A stretch of 64,000 nucleotides of DNA from Epiperipatus broadwayi (GCA_028023455.1 JAQFVV010012416.1:7237594-7301593); one strand, 5' to 3'; numbered from the stretch's first letter, positions 1 to 12,075 are shown. The notes: generated by a model from the sequence alone, not told the origin. A program made the numbers and translations.

Positions 1-940
1 ATTAAATATCTGAGTCAAGCTGTAGTGTAGATACTAAAATTTCACTAATGATAGTGAACCATATTTTTAACACGCACATATACAATTGTTTTCAATATCC
101 ATATACCCTATATACATATCCTATGATACAATTTTATTACTGGAGTAAATTAATTATTGCTACAAACATTTAAAAAATGTAATTAAAAAAAACGAAAGTT
201 AAGTAAATTCATATAAAATAATAAGACTATTAGCAAAAAACTGACTTCATTTTTTCTATTACACCAAAAACTGTAATCAATCCAATTAATAGATGGATAA
301 ATAGATTGCTGAAGGAAAATAATTTTTTAAAGTCTTAGCCTTATTTAAAAGATTGGTCATGTGTATCGGTTATATTGATTAGAGTGGATGACTGTAGGAA
401 GCTTGAAAGTCTGGGTTCAAATCCCATTAAAATACATCTAAGTTAAGTATATATATTGTATTTCAATATTACTAAACTGTTAAATATGTAAATAAGCATT
501 TATTTTATATACCATATGTTTACAATTGTATACATTTCACCCACGTCATTCATTCAGACATCATCCTCATGCTTTATTTGCCAGTACTTCAGATTTGCTC
601 ACATATAAGCATTTGAGTCATAGGAATAAGAGGATTCCTTTTATTCCTGCATAAATACTATATCTTGTATTGGTGAGAAAGTATTCATTTATTATTAACA
701 CTCACAAAGCTTATGCACAATTAGCTTAAAAGGCTGATATTTGAATGTAAACTGTTAAATAGAAAAAATATATAAATGAAGTGACCTATATTTTAAATGA
801 GGAAATATGAGAGAAAGTTAATCAGTAAAAAATAAATTGCTTTAATTACTGCTGTGCAAAAATTTTGCACAAATATAAAAATAAGCATTTACAATATTTT
901 AAAGAATTATACTATTATTAATAAAACAGATTTATACAAT
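1..940. other. AT-rich DNA without a recognisable gene
   Basis: No coding pattern, splice-flanked block or RNA gene is visible here apart from a partial family A repeat near position 360-430, described separately. Reading frames are short and made of A/T-rich codons, as expected by chance. Confidence 0.6.
358..430 (+). repeat. 3' tRNA-like end of a family A hammerhead repeat
   Basis: The stretch runs from a GTGTATCGGT-type motif through GTGGATGAC and CTTGAAAGTCTGG to a B-box-like GGTTCAAATCC. The same order of motifs ends the better copies at 13830-13908, 54290-54345 and 56280-56345. The hammerhead part is missing, so this is a 5'-truncated copy. A Pol III type tRNA origin is inferred from the B-box match only. 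Confidence 0.5.
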
Positions 941-944
941 ACAC

Positions 945-1175
945 AAAAGATATTACACATGGGAAAGAGAAAGATGAATAACTCCATGTGTGTATATGTT
1001 TAAAATTAAAAAATCAGATATATTAATCTTTAACTAAGGTTTAAAGTTTATATCTGTGTTAGAGATAATCTCTAATTTAAAAAATGATTAGTAATAATCA
1101 TTATTGTATGTATTTGAGGTGGATGGTGTCAAAGTAGTGAGTGGAGGGAGTTTGACTATGGTAAATAAAAATGTA
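945..1175. repeat. Dispersed repeat R, copy 1
   Basis: About 230 bp shared with 7930-8165 and, more weakly, with 54440-54655. Shared landmarks in order are TTACACATGGGAAA, GAATAACTCC, AAATCAGATATATTAAT, TAGAGATAATCTCTA and GTGGATGGTGTCAAA. No coding potential or terminal inverted repeats are visible. This copy lies about 55 bp upstream of a decayed family A hammerhead, and copy 3 lies about 95 bp downstream of another, so R may be part of a larger composite element. Class unknown. Confidence 0.6.
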
Positions 1176-1229
1176 ACAATTTACTATAGATAAATACTCT
1201 TCATATAATAGAGATATATATGAGAGATA

Positions 1230-1290
1230 GTGATCTGGGCCAATTGATGAGTGCTGGTTCAGCATGGAATGCATCTTGGGGGGTCATTTG
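1230..1290 (+). ncRNA. Decayed hammerhead ribozyme motif, family A
   Basis: The segment aligns with the intact family A hammerheads: GATCTGG, then TTGATGAG in place of CTGATGAG, the stem II hairpin GTGCTGG/TTCAGCA, then a damaged GAAA box (GGAA) and GCATCTTGG. The C-to-T change at the first core base and the lost GAAA make cleavage unlikely. It is kept as a family member, not as a working ribozyme. Confidence 0.5.
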
Positions 1291-1607
1291 TCTTTTATTG
1301 TATTTTTATTTATATGAATTTAATAAGAATAGGGAAGTATGGAGGTTGTTTAATATATCTACAAAAGTATTTATATATAAATAAAGTTATAAATAATAAA
1401 AACATTGTTTATTTAAAATTACAACACAGCTTTAGTGTTTAAATAATCTTTATAGTGAGGATGCTGATAAATCTACTGTTGCTATTTTTTATGATGGTCT
1501 ATGATCTCAGCATCTAATAATTGCACTAAGGACTAAAAAAATAAATTTCCATTTGTGTTAACTTATTATTATTTTTATTTGTTTATTTATTTTTGAATTA
1601 CAAATAG

Positions 1608-1672
1608 CTGAAACTGTAGATGTGAAAATCATGAATACGGAAGGGGAAACTATTGTTTATAAACAAATAATG
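1608..1672 (+). CDS. Candidate internal exon of an unrecognised host gene
   Basis: A 65-bp block sits between a T-rich tract ending in AAATAG (acceptor) and a consensus-like donor GTATGTAT at 1673. With two leading bases completing a split codon, the remaining 21 codons are open and read ETVDVKIMNTEGETIVYKQI then M. The donor falls after a complete codon. Composition is visibly less A/T-rich than either flank, and codons are mixed rather than runs of AAA/ATT. I do not recognise the protein family. Another splice-flanked open block (50816-50875) begins in the matching phase, so the two could be consecutive exons around a very long intron. Chance exons are possible in 64 kb. Confidence 0.4.
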
Positions 1673-1679
1673 GTATGTA

Positions 1680-3190
1680 TATATATATATTAAAACCATA
1701 ATTTATCAAAATTATTTTTAATATATATAAAAATAAAAATTACTGCACAGTGTAATGTTTTTATATATTCTTTATTAGGTATTCTCTTTTATACATTTTT
1801 TTTTTTAAAGTTTAATTTTATGAGAAATTAAAATGAAACTAGTAAAAATTCAAACGTAAAATTTGTCTATTAACATTTATAAGCAACATTAAAATAATTT
1901 GGCTGCTAATTGCATGTATGTACTACTCATTAGTGGAACTTCTATCCATGAACCAAAGTAAACAAAAAGCTAATTACTGAATTTCAAAAACAAAAAACAC
2001 GAAAATAATATGTTTGAAAACAAATCTGAAATTAATATCTTTAATATTCAGGATGAGATTTTAAATTAGAAATGATGGTAAATATGGATGAACAATGATT
2101 GAAGACAAATATTTTCAAGAAATGTTATCAATGCAAACACTTGATGAAAATTTTATTAGCTATGAAGGCAAAGGAGTCTTGTGAAGACAACATAAAAATA
2201 ATATAATTTATTTAGAAAACAAACCTAAAAATAATATATTGAGCAAATACATAATAATTGAAAAATAAATATTTTCAATAAATATAATGAAAGTAAACAC
2301 TGTATACGAAATTAAATACGCAATGATGACATTTATTGAAAATATTTGTTTTTCAATCATTAAATATATTTTCAGATTTACTTTCTACATAAATTACATT
2401 ATTTTTATGTTTTTAAATTTATTATTTTCGAGAGTTGCTTATTCTCATCTACTTAAATATATAGACAATGACTCCACTAATGGTTAGATTATACATGCAA
2501 CAATCACCATTTTTTTTTTAAATGGCTATCGATATCTAATACATCCAGTTCTATAATTAAATAAAGAATTTATTTTGTCCAATGTTCAAATTACCATTAG
2601 AAATGAGATTCTATTATTATTTTGTTAAACAATGGTGGTTAGCGTTAAATCATATAAAGATTTTTTTAAATAGTGTTATTTACTTTAAAAATGTTATTTA
2701 TTTATTTTTATATCATTTAATTAATTATTATATTTTTTCATTATCATTAAATTTTGGGTCGCGTCTATGCAAATATATTTTTTCATACAGACAAGAATGT
2801 GAACCTATGATTGATTTTACTATTTGTGAAGATACAAATATTTAGTTTTAGTTATTTCCTTTACCCTCTTATATTTGGTCAATAGTTTTCTGTAAAACAA
2901 ATCTATTTTAGCATTAGATATTAATCATCCAGTATTAAAATCACAATTCTTTAATGCTAACCATAACACATACAGATGAAGAGAGAAGATAATTTAAAAT
3001 CCACATAGATAATGAAATCCAGATTAATAAATATATATATATAGCTTGAATAAATAGACAGAAGATCGAAAAGAGAAATGATAAATGAATAGATAGATTA
3101 AAATAAATGGAAAAATAGATTAATAAAAAATTGAAGGATAAATGACTAAATTAGGATTAAATAAATAAAACAATACTTGATGTCATTTTC
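1680..3190. other. AT-rich DNA, nothing recognised
   Basis: Short open frames at 2287-2487 and 2582-2845 translate to strings rich in F, Y, I, N and L with no domain pattern. They have no splice context or repeat partner and look like chance frames in low-GC DNA. Confidence 0.55.
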
Positions 3191-3196
3191 TAAATA

Positions 3197-3536
3197 CAGG
3201 ATAGGCCATAAATTTCCATACATAAGAAAAATAAATATTTTTTAATGAAAAATCACTTTTATTTATAAAATATGCTCTACATGACTGCCATTGTTTTGAA
3301 AACTCATTTCAATATGTGTGCACTCCTGCTGATAAACATGTATCAGCATAACTGGAGTTATGCTTGTAATCGCAATAGTCATACATTCCCTAAGATGATT
3401 TATATTTTATATCTTTTCATGAAACATCGTGGCCTTCAAGTGACCCCAAAGATAAAAAATCAAGTGGAGTGAGATCTGGGAGGCCACGCCGACCAATCCA
3501 AGCATAGGGATCTATAAAAAATTATTGTCCACCCTG
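3197..3536 (-). mobile_element. Internally deleted mariner-like (IS630/Tc1 superfamily) element
   Basis: The 340-bp segment begins CAGGATAGGCCATAAATTT and ends as the inverse of CAGGGTGGACAATAATTTT, giving imperfect terminal inverted repeats of about 20 bp. Both ends abut a TA dinucleotide, the target duplication of this superfamily. The interior codes on the - strand for the C-terminal end of a DDE transposase (separate entry). Full-length elements are usually over 1 kb, so most of the transposase is deleted. Confidence 0.75.
3235..3500 (-). pseudogene. C-terminal fragment of a mariner-like DDE transposase
   Basis: Read on the - strand, the frame gives a segment containing LWGHLKATMFHEK, then an HLRECM helix and a terminal NGSHVEHIL. 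This resembles the widespread 'PDLTPLDFFLWGHLK ... NGGHIEHLL' tail of mariner-like transposases of insects and other invertebrates. The acidic catalytic residue expected in the PDLTPLDFF motif is replaced, and the N-terminal HTH and first two catalytic blocks are absent. Non-functional relic. Confidence 0.65.
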
Positions 3537-3539
3537 TAC

Positions 3540-5035
3540 ATTCATTATCCAGTCATGCAAATAGATTAAAACAGCAACCATATTTGTGCATGTGTATATA
3601 TATACTCGTGTGCATGCGTGAAGGCAAATGCAAACATAAATATAAAATAACAATATATATGATTATTATTTCAGCCTATAAATTTACATTTGAAATTTAG
3701 CGGGGGGGTGGGAGTTTTTATAATAATTAATTATTATATCATCAAATCATGACTACAAATAGCTATTAATATTCTAAGTTATAGCTATTTTTTAAAAAAA
3801 TTCTGACTACATTAAGAAAAGTATTGGAAATTATTAGAAAATAAAATTTCACAATAAACTAGTGTATAAAAAAAAATGGAATAGAAAGTACAAATGGTTC
3901 CTGAGATAATAATAAACAAATCCATGATTCTCTTCTAATTAAAATTACATACGAATACTGCACTAACAAATTAAATAGAATTACATAAATTATAATATTT
4001 CATAATACTAACATGCAGCAGATCAGAAGATTTCACAATAGATAATAAAACGAATAAAGTTAATGGATGTAAAGTGATTCATGGAAGACCTTCATGCCCT
4101 CATTCCAAGATGATTTAGATTAGTCTATATAACTGAATTTAGATACAAAGATAAGATGGCCACTCTTATCTTTTTTAAAGTCTCTATCTTGTGCTTTGGT
4201 TTGAGAGTGTCCTTACTATTCAACAAAACATTGTTGAGGTATTAAAACAACATCACAATGCATGTGTATAGGTTGCAATTCCCTTCTGATTAAAAAAAAA
4301 AATAGAACAATTATATTAGTTATCTTGGAATAGATAAACAAATATTATGGAAACTTCATATTAACATTTTAATTAATAAATGAACATACTGTAAATCGTT
4401 TTACAAAATCAAGCTTTCCTTTTGAAAGTTTTTGTTAATATATATAAATCTTGTGTGAATCTTAAAGATATGAAATAACTATTTATGGTCATGCTAGCTA
4501 TTATAATATTAAAAGATTAATGTTATTAATTTTTTTAAAAAAAACAGCTAATTTAATGAACGAAAATTATATATATATAAAGAATTGGTTTTAAAAATAT
4601 TTTATTATTTGATGAACTTCTTGAAAAAAAATTGACAATATTTTCAAGAACCCTTAGGTATAAACAGTTTGAAGCAAGCTTTAGAAAAATAGATTCATAC
4701 ATAATTGCAACATCTTTTATATAAATATAGATATAAAATGACAAATTATTATATTCCTAACTTATATAACAAATTACTTAATGAAGTATTAAAACTTACA
4801 AAATTATAAAGAAATAAAAAATTAAATTAAAAAGTATATATTAAAAAGAAAAAAAAAACCAGTAACATAATGTATCATGTACATAGATATATAATTTGAG
4901 GTAATCTATATTTTTTTATTATTTATAATTAATATATTTCTGGAATGCAATTTTGTTTTGATTTTTTTTACCATTAATTTATTTTGTATTATAATTAAAT
5001 TAAAGAATTTGTAATACCTTAAATTATTTATGACA
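3540..5035. other. AT-rich DNA, nothing recognised
   Basis: Apart from short A/T runs I see no repeat copy shared with the rest of the window, no splice-flanked open block and no RNA gene. A 63-codon frame on the - strand (4553-4744) is low-complexity. Confidence 0.5.
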
Positions 5036-5039
5036 ATTT

Positions 5040-5290
5040 TTCTTATGCAAAAGCACAACTGTTAAGTAGGATAAGAATTAATGAATAATATTTCTATGGT
5101 GTAATCTTCACTACATCATTCTCACATAAAGTAGGGATCCCCTTTTAACACCTTGTGGAGGGATGTAATCATAAACATATGATCCAAAAATGTGAAAAGA
5201 AGCACATTTCATACTGATCAACACTCATTGGTTAGCCCAGATCACAATTTCTTACACATATCTTTATCACTATTAAGATTTTCACTTGTA
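5040..5290 (-). repeat. Family A-ii repeat copy with broken hammerhead
   Basis: This stretch matches 55180-55400 in the same orientation and 29395-29610 in the opposite one. Shared landmarks include the AAGCACATTTCAT block, AACACTCATTGGTTAGCCC and ACAATTTCTTACA. On the - strand the hammerhead core reads CCAATGAG instead of CTGATGAG, though GAAA is retained, so the ribozyme is inactivated. The outer part (GTAGGGATCCCC ... CTTGTGGAGGGATG) is the tRNA-like end of this subfamily. Confidence 0.55.
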
Positions 5291-5294
5291 CAAA

Positions 5295-6885
5295 CAACAT
5301 GCTCTTTATATGAAAACATATGTCATTAACAAGAAAAAAGTGAAAATGCTCATAGAAATTTTAAAAAATATTCCTAAAAACTAGTAGAGCCAATGAGGAA
5401 AATAATTTTCAAAATCAAAGTAATTTGAGATAGCAAAAGAAAAAAAGATAAATAAGCAAGAAATGAATGAAACTTTTCATAATTTATCAAGATACACATA
5501 AAGAATTAAGCATATTAACTTCCACTTATCATGATAGAGTATTATGAGAAAAATCTCATAGATATTCCATGAGACTCTAACATTCTAACTGAAGGAGATT
5601 CTTAAGTTTCTGAAAACAGGAATCTTCAATATTTTCTCACTATTCTATGAAGTCCAAAACAGAGTTGTTGTTGTTTTTTTACACATAATCTGTATTTTGA
5701 ATCTCTTTAATAGACTAAACCCAATATTATTGTTGTATTGCCTGCAGGGAACTTACTTGTTATTATTTGCACATTCATAAAAGCCGTGCAAAATGCTGGA
5801 ATAAAAAAATACAAATCTAATAGATAGCAAGAAATTTAAACCTAGTAAATTCAGATTGAATTCATCTCATTTTCCATAAAATTCTACTTGCAAATATTTA
5901 CTGAGGCTCTGAAAGGTATTCCTTCCTTGATTCTCTTAATCAAATGTACTATCATTCAAAGTTGTAATAAATCTACAAGATGAATTTTAAATTTACATTT
6001 CGAAAGGGTTCAGCTTTATTTTTTTAATGGACTTTTTTATTTATTTTGAATGTAGAGTAACAAATTACCCCCCCCCCCCAACAGGATGCATTTTGGGCAC
6101 CAATTGTCCTCACTATCCAGCGTAAAAGTGTGGTCAAAAACTCTAATCTTATTAAATAATTTTTCTTCCTGTTTTTTTTTTTTTAGATTACCACAATGTT
6201 TTTCACTCCATATCATTCTGTATTCATTATATTAAAGAATTATTTAAGTAAGCACAGATAATCAATGGATACTAGATAAAAATACCAATCAAATTCCCAG
6301 ATTAATTTTTGGCTACTGATTATCTTTAAGAAGCAATGGATTGCACATGTCTGTTCAACAGCCTTCTATTCTTCTGTAATATTTCTGAGCATTTCAATAC
6401 CCTAAAATTCTGACCCCAAAAAACCTTACTTGTATATATATAATTTTAAATCAGCAACTATACATTTTAGTGACTTCAATTATATTCTACCTACACTAGG
6501 AATTTAATTTATATTATTTCATTTAAAAATCATATGTGTAAACAAGAGAAGTCAATGAATATTTGATAGTAAAATCAAACAAGACTAATTTCTAATTTAG
6601 GCAGTGAGAAGCATTCAATCCAACAAACACATTTATTTATATATAGTGGTCGGCGTTATCATTTAGTGTCCATTAACTCAAATTACATTTTTCATGCTCG
6701 CATTGATAGCTTTAGAGCAGAATGGATTATTGCTACTGATACAAGCTAGAATAATCCAAGTGATACTTGAATTAATACTTTTCTTCTTAAAAATCTCCAT
6801 TACATTTCATCCTAATGCAATAGTATCAGTATAAACTATTTAAATTACCCTGCAATAGGTTTCACAGGCTTGACAACTTTAACTG
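5295..6885. other. AT-rich DNA, nothing recognised
   Basis: Contains a poly-C run near 6066-6078 and poly-T runs but no supported gene or repeat family. Confidence 0.5.
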
Positions 6886-6890
6886 AATAT

Positions 6891-7221
6891 GAATACAAAT
6901 TAACAACTCTTACTTTAAATACATTTTAGAGATTTTTTTATTGTAGATATACACACATTATCTAATGTTTCAACTGCCCTGCAGTTTTCCTCAGAACCAT
7001 TCCTACTTCAATTTTTATACACACATAATCTGACATTTGGACTGTCCTACAGCTTTTTCAGAACCACTCCTATTTCAATTTTTATACACACACAAATTGA
7101 AATAGGAACAGCACTGAGGAAGACTGCAAGACAATTAAAATATCAGATTGTGTGTGTATATCTACAATAAAAAATATTTTGTTAAAGTGCTTAAAGTAAG
7201 CAGTACAAATTTGTATTTATA
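6891..7221. mobile_element. Foldback MITE with long terminal inverted repeats
   Basis: The two halves are imperfect reverse complements over about 140 bp each. The left arm carries CTTACTTTAA, TTTTTTATTGTAGATATACA, CTGCAGTTTTCCTCAG and CCTACTTCAATTTTTATAC, and the right arm carries the same blocks inverted. An internal direct repeat of the ACCACTCCTATTTCAATTTT type lies at the centre. No coding capacity. I could not identify a target duplication, so the superfamily is undetermined. Confidence 0.7.
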
Positions 7222-7817
7222 TAAAATATTATAGCAAAATAAAGGAAGTGGCGAAATTAGTGATATTTAAGTGAATGTGCACATTTTTTTCAAATATATT
7301 TTACCATATCAAGTTGCTTTATTTTTTTAATGAATATTTTTTTTTTAATCAAGGTCAAATCATGTAAATGATTTTTAACATATTGCTATCAAACGGATTT
7401 TCTTCAAATTTCATACACATATAAGATATCAAGGACAATGCAATTCAACACTGCAATCTCTCAGATTATCCCACTGATTGTCCACTTTAATAGGGTTGGT
7501 GAATCAAACATTAATATCAGTTCTGATGATATACAATAAATGGTCATATATTATTTAAAACAAACTTTCATTGAATTTCACAACTAATTCACTAAAAAGC
7601 ACTTACAGTTTATTAAAATAGAAAGAAAAAGAAACAGAAAATGAAATCTTAATTTCTCTTGACTGCATAACTAAAAATTTTTAAAAAAATAAAATAAAAT
7701 ACTGCCTTCATGAAGGAAAAAAAACTTTGTAAATGATTTTTTAGGTCTGCAAATTTCATTTCAAGTACTACAAATACAGTGATATTGTTTAGAAAATATC
7801 TGAATACTAAAAATATA

Positions 7818-7938
7818 TATATATAAAATATTTTTATAAATATATTAAATAACCTCAATGATTACCACATATTCTTTTATAGGAATTTAAAAGAATATGT
7901 AGTAATGTTGAAGTTATTTAATATATTTATGAAAATAT
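7818..7938. repeat. Long hairpin (inverted repeat)
   Basis: ATAAATATATTAAATAACCT and ACCACATATTCTTTTA on the left are mirrored by AAAAGAATATGTAGTAATG and AGTTATTTAATATATTTAT on the right around a centre near 7880. The arms are about 55 bp with few mismatches. It abuts the start of repeat R copy 2. Possibly a small MITE. Confidence 0.65.
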
Positions 7939-8165
7939 TACACATGGGAAAAGGAAATGTGAATAACTCCTTGTGTTTAATTTTAAAAAATCAGATATAT
8001 TAATTTTTAATTAAGTTTTAAAGTTTATATCTGTGCTAGAGATAATCTCTAGTTTAGTAAATGATTAATAATAGTCATTATTATATTTATCTAAAGTGGA
8101 TGGTGTCAAAAATGTGGGTTGAGTTAATTTGATATTTGTAGTTCAAAATGTAATTTAAAAATTGT
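7930..8165. repeat. Dispersed repeat R, copy 2
   Basis: Closest relative of 945-1175. The blocks TTACACATGGGAAAAGG, AATAACTCC, AAATCAGATATATTAAT, TAGAGATAATCTCTA and GTGGATGGTGTCAAAA occur in the same order. Unlike the other two R copies, no hammerhead repeat is adjacent. Confidence 0.65.
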
Positions 8166-8246
8166 TTTATTTAAATCAAAGAGCAATATAATAATGCATT
8201 AAAAACTAAAAAAAAAAAAAATTTTCTCTTTAAAACACTATTATGG

Positions 8247-8309
8247 TTGTTATATATTTAATTTGAAACGCTACTCTATACTTTCACTTCAAATTAAATA
8301 TAACAACAA
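8247..8309. repeat. Short inverted repeat
   Basis: GTTGTTATATATTTAATTTG and its near-exact inverse flank a spacer of about 22 bases. It is unrelated in sequence to the hairpin at 7818-7938. Confidence 0.5.
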
Positions 8310-8591
8310 AATTGTGATTGAAAAAATAAAAAAGCAATTTTTATAAAATATTTTATATATATATTATTTTTTAGTCATCGCTATGTTATTGCATATAGTG
8401 TAAATATATATATCCTTCATTACATATATATTTTTTCTTGTAGTCTCCTTGATTTAATTGCACATAATTCTCACTTTAATGTGAATCAGTTTAATATAAT
8501 CAAAACGTGCTTTAAATATGTGATTACTATATATGTATACACGCATTCATCAACAAAAGATAAGACTCCCTTTACTTACATTTAACCTAAG

Positions 8592-8643
8592 CAGTGTAAA
8601 GGAAAACCAGCACATTTCCCTTAAGGGAAATCCTTTACACTGT
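8592..8643. repeat. Imperfect hairpin
   Basis: CAGTGTAAAGGA is mirrored by TCCTTTACACTG. An inner TTTCCC/GGGAAA pair flanks a TTAA loop, leaving an unpaired bulge of about 11 bases in the left arm. Function unknown. Confidence 0.55.
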
Positions 8644-8701
8644 AATCATCTCTTATAAACTCCAATATCAATGAATGCTAGAGGATAATCATATAACCTA
8701 T

Positions 8702-8722
8702 ATGCCCAGACTAGTTTCTGAT
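8702..8722 (-). ncRNA. 3' half of a family B hammerhead
   Basis: On the - strand this reads CAGAAACTAGTCTGGG, i.e. the GAAA box, palindromic helix III and cleavage triplet of the family B ribozyme. The CTGATGA half is absent, so this is a fragment. The flanking CTAGCATTCATTG on the same strand resembles the distal part of the family B repeat at 9804-9996. Confidence 0.45.
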
Positions 8723-8729
8723 TAATGTC

Positions 8730-9800
8730 CTACATAAAAGTCAGAAGTTTTTGACTATTTACTACTTAAATAATCCGAAATTGAGGAAGAATATTAAAAA
8801 CTAACCTGGAGATCTAATCGTAATACTGTTCTGTGTGGTTTGCTTAAGTAGTAGAAGGCTGGATATTGGGACTCAATGTCCATAGATTGCAGTCCAACTC
8901 TTTCACTTCCAATGTTCGGCTTTCTTATAAACTCCCAGGAAATAAATTATCCAATTATTTATTTTATCTTAACATTACCATCTAGGGCCCATTGATTGCT
9001 CAGGCTTACGATAGATGGCTCTGATAATGGAATAAATACTTCACCTTAAAAACATATGCTTATAGTTATATTTTAATGAAATGATAATTTTTGAGTCAAA
9101 GTTACCAAAAAAAAAAAGTGGGGCAAAAAAAGAGATAATAAAGGGATATATATATATAAAAATCCTAACAACAAATATTTTCGTCTACAAAGATTTTTCA
9201 AAAGTTATAAATTATAGAATATTTGTAATAATAATAAAAAAAAAAAAGACTGCGCAATCATTGTATTTTCTTTTTAATTTAATTTTTTAAATCATTTAAT
9301 CATCAGCTATGGAAACTTAAAATCTGATTAACTGTTTTCCAGCTTTAAACTTTCTTTTTTTTTTTTTTTGATTCCTAAAACTAAAGAATTTGTATAAGTA
9401 GTAAAAGAAAATGTTTGGAAGGCATTTTTTTTATAAAAATAAAAAAAAAAAGGAATAAAATAAATCTAGAATGGATTTAATACTAAAGATAAAGACAGCA
9501 GCAATCTAAAGAAAAAAAAGATTAAATCATAATATTTACAATATATATATAACTGATGTAGTTGGCCATGGTTAATGAGCAATGGATAATTTTTTATACC
9601 AAATGTATTTGAGACAAATCTTAACATGTTACACTTATCATAGAATTTAAATTTTTTATCATCTGGTACGGTTTAGTGCAAAAGTACAGCGATAAGCTTT
9701 CAGGGTCCCGGAAGCTAATTTATCACTTTGACGCATCAACATATCGAACTTCACAAACTTCTTATGAACTTCGGATTGTAGCCATTAGCATGTTATTTAT
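8730..9800. other. AT-rich DNA with weak tRNA-like scraps
   Basis: No gene is visible. GTGTGGTTTGCTTAAGTAGT near 8836, GGTTTAGTGCAAAAGT near 9670 and a similar string near 32929 faintly resemble SINE heads, but no B box is clear and I do not call them. The open frame at 9081-9290 is poly-K/I low complexity. Confidence 0.4.
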
Positions 9801-9803
9801 CAC

Positions 9804-9996
9804 ATGATCAGCATTTCTTATGCTTTCACATTTGTTAAAACAGTAACAACTCTTTCCATACAGCAGTGCCACCCAGTGCAAGCCATAGTAATCAATGAAT
9901 GCTAGAAAATTACTATAACTTGCACTGGATGGCACTACTGCACGGAGAAAATTGCTACCGTTTTTACATTATGTAAGCATAAGAAATAGTTGTCAT
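9804..9996. repeat. Inverted repeat built from the end of a family B element
   Basis: The left arm, running from ATCAGCATTTCTTATGC through AGCAGTGCCACCCAGTGCAA, is mirrored by TTGCACTGGATGGCACTACT and on to GCATAAGAAATAGTTGTCAT, around a centre near 9900. The same terminal sequence ends the family B copies at 10055-10395, 28350-28735 and 31062-31345. It is therefore a head-to-head pair of family B ends with the hammerhead part deleted. Confidence 0.7.
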
Positions 9997-10054
9997 TTAA
10001 TGTTTCAGTGGTTGATAGCAATCCTGGCTAAAGGGTTTTGGTGGTTATGGTCAT

Positions 10055-10395
10055 TAAAAAATCAAAGACAATATATAGATACTGAATTGGGTTCAGAGCT
10101 TGGGTTGAAAACGTTTTCATTTTGAGTTCATAGCCTTATAGTTACCTACAAAGAAAAAAGGCAGCGGTTGAAGAGTTGCATTAGATTCCAAAGATGGTGT
10201 GGTGCTCTCAAATCCAAGGATCCTCACTGATGAAAGCCACAAACTAGGAAGCAGTCTGGAGGGGGTGTTGGATGATAAGCACTAGATAGGAATTTTGATG
10301 AACAAACCTTCTGGCATCCATAGATTACTCTAGCTTGCACCGGATAGCACTACTATATGGAGAGAGTTGTTATTGTTTTATTTCTTGACCTACTG
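10055..10395 (+). repeat. Family B repeat with decayed hammerhead
   Basis: This aligns with 28350-28735 on the other strand: CAAAGAC, a GGGTTCAGA block, GTTGCATTAGAT, GGTGCTCTCA, TCCTCACTGATGA, GTCTGG, GCACTAGATAGG, then the terminal GCATCCAT...GGAGAGAGTTG. The CTGATGA core is present at 10226-10232, but the GAAA box and helix III region are scrambled (ACTAGGAAGCAGTC), so cleavage is unlikely. The terminal segment pairs with the left arm of 9804-9996, so this may be one larger composite. Confidence 0.65.
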
Positions 10396-10399
10396 TGCA

Positions 10400-12050
10400 A
10401 CTAACCCAGTGATTATTAGTTTTTATTTAATCTTACATCAACAAATGATAATTTTTTAAAGATTTGAGATATGTGGTTAATGCATAACAATTTGTCTCCA
10501 CTTAGCTAACCGATCCTTACCTGCAGCAGTCAGATTAACAAAGATAGTTTTACAATATATTTAGCTACAAACATATGAACACAATCATGAATTGCAGGCT
10601 GTTAGCTCCAGCCATTAAATTCATAAATAATTTTAAAATTTGAAATTAATAATTAATATTCAGAAGCACTTGAAACATCAAAAAAACTGGTTGCTGTAAC
10701 TGAATTTAATGTAGGCAAGAAAACTAATTCACTAAAGAAGTGTCTTTTTAAATATATATATAACAAATAAAAATAATAAATATTTATTATTTTTATTGTT
10801 ATTACAATAGTTTTTTAATTAATGGACATTTTATTTGTATTATATATATATTACACAATTAAAAGGTAAATAAACAAATTTTTTAAAAATGTAAATGCAA
10901 GTCCAATAGACAAAATAACAAATAATTTTGTAATAAATGGTGACAAGATTAAAATCATATTAAATACAAAAAAAAAAAGTATTATTATATTAAAAACCAG
11001 ATTAATAATAAATAAATAAATAAATAAGATTTCATTGTAATAATAATTTAACTTGGTTTAACAAAACTTTGTTAATAAAACACAAATTAATAATAGTAAT
11101 TATGAAACATTATTTAGTTAATTAAATCATTTTCTATTTTTAGTGTTTCGTGTAATTAATAGTAATTTATTCAATAAATTTAACTAAATTAAAAAAGTAA
11201 AAAAACATTTAAATTAACTGTATTAATTATTGTCTTCAAAAATATAATACTATCTGTTGTCGTGTGTTAAGTTTTAAATAATATATATTTACATTAGTCC
11301 TTCAAACCAATTTTAAAATGTGTTAAATTGATTATCTAGTATTATCATGCATTAAAATTCTAATTCCAATATTGTATACGGTGTCAGATAGAAACTTAAA
11401 ATTATAAAGGACAAATAGACTTAAAGAGTAATTTTCAATGTCAAAATCCATTAGAATAAAAAAAAAAACCCACAATATACATAAAATAAACATCTAGGCA
11501 TAATTTTAAAAAATGACAAACTATAATGGAATAAAAATATGTGTTAAAAACTTCTATTAACTATATTTTCTGACTATTGATCATTCTCAATGTCTTTCAA
11601 ACCCTACCTGAAAACAAAAATGTTATAATTTATAGATTTTTATATTTTTATTTGGTCACTTAAGTAGAAAGGCCTATTTGAGAACATTCAGAAGTTATTC
11701 TAATAACAATCAAATTTAAAAAATAATAAATCATGTTTGTTCACTTTAAATATTCACTTACATTTTTAATGATGATATTTCAGATTATGATGAATATAAG
11801 AAAAAAATATAAAAAAGTTGTGAAACAAAACATGTGAATGAATATCCAGGATTAAATAGATGAATATGAAATAAAATGGATGGATGATTATACAATACTA
11901 AATATCAATATGAGATGGACAAAGAGTAAATTTTAAATATTAAAAGTATGATGATGAACCATTATCTCTGGTAGAAAAGTAAAGATTAGTTTTGTGGAAA
12001 TCTCTATGCTATATGATTCTACATATAGTGTGCATATATATATGAATTAA
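10400..12050. other. AT-rich DNA, nothing recognised
   Basis: Contains short simple repeats such as (AATA)n near 11009-11030. No repeat partner elsewhere in the window, no coding or splice-flanked block. Confidence 0.5.
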
Positions 12051-12075
12051 AGTTTTTTTAAAAAATGAAAGTAAA

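Noticed and set aside
10226-10265. Active family B hammerhead
   Set aside because: CTGATGA is present but the GAAA box and helix III are rearranged; no proper catalytic fold can be drawn.
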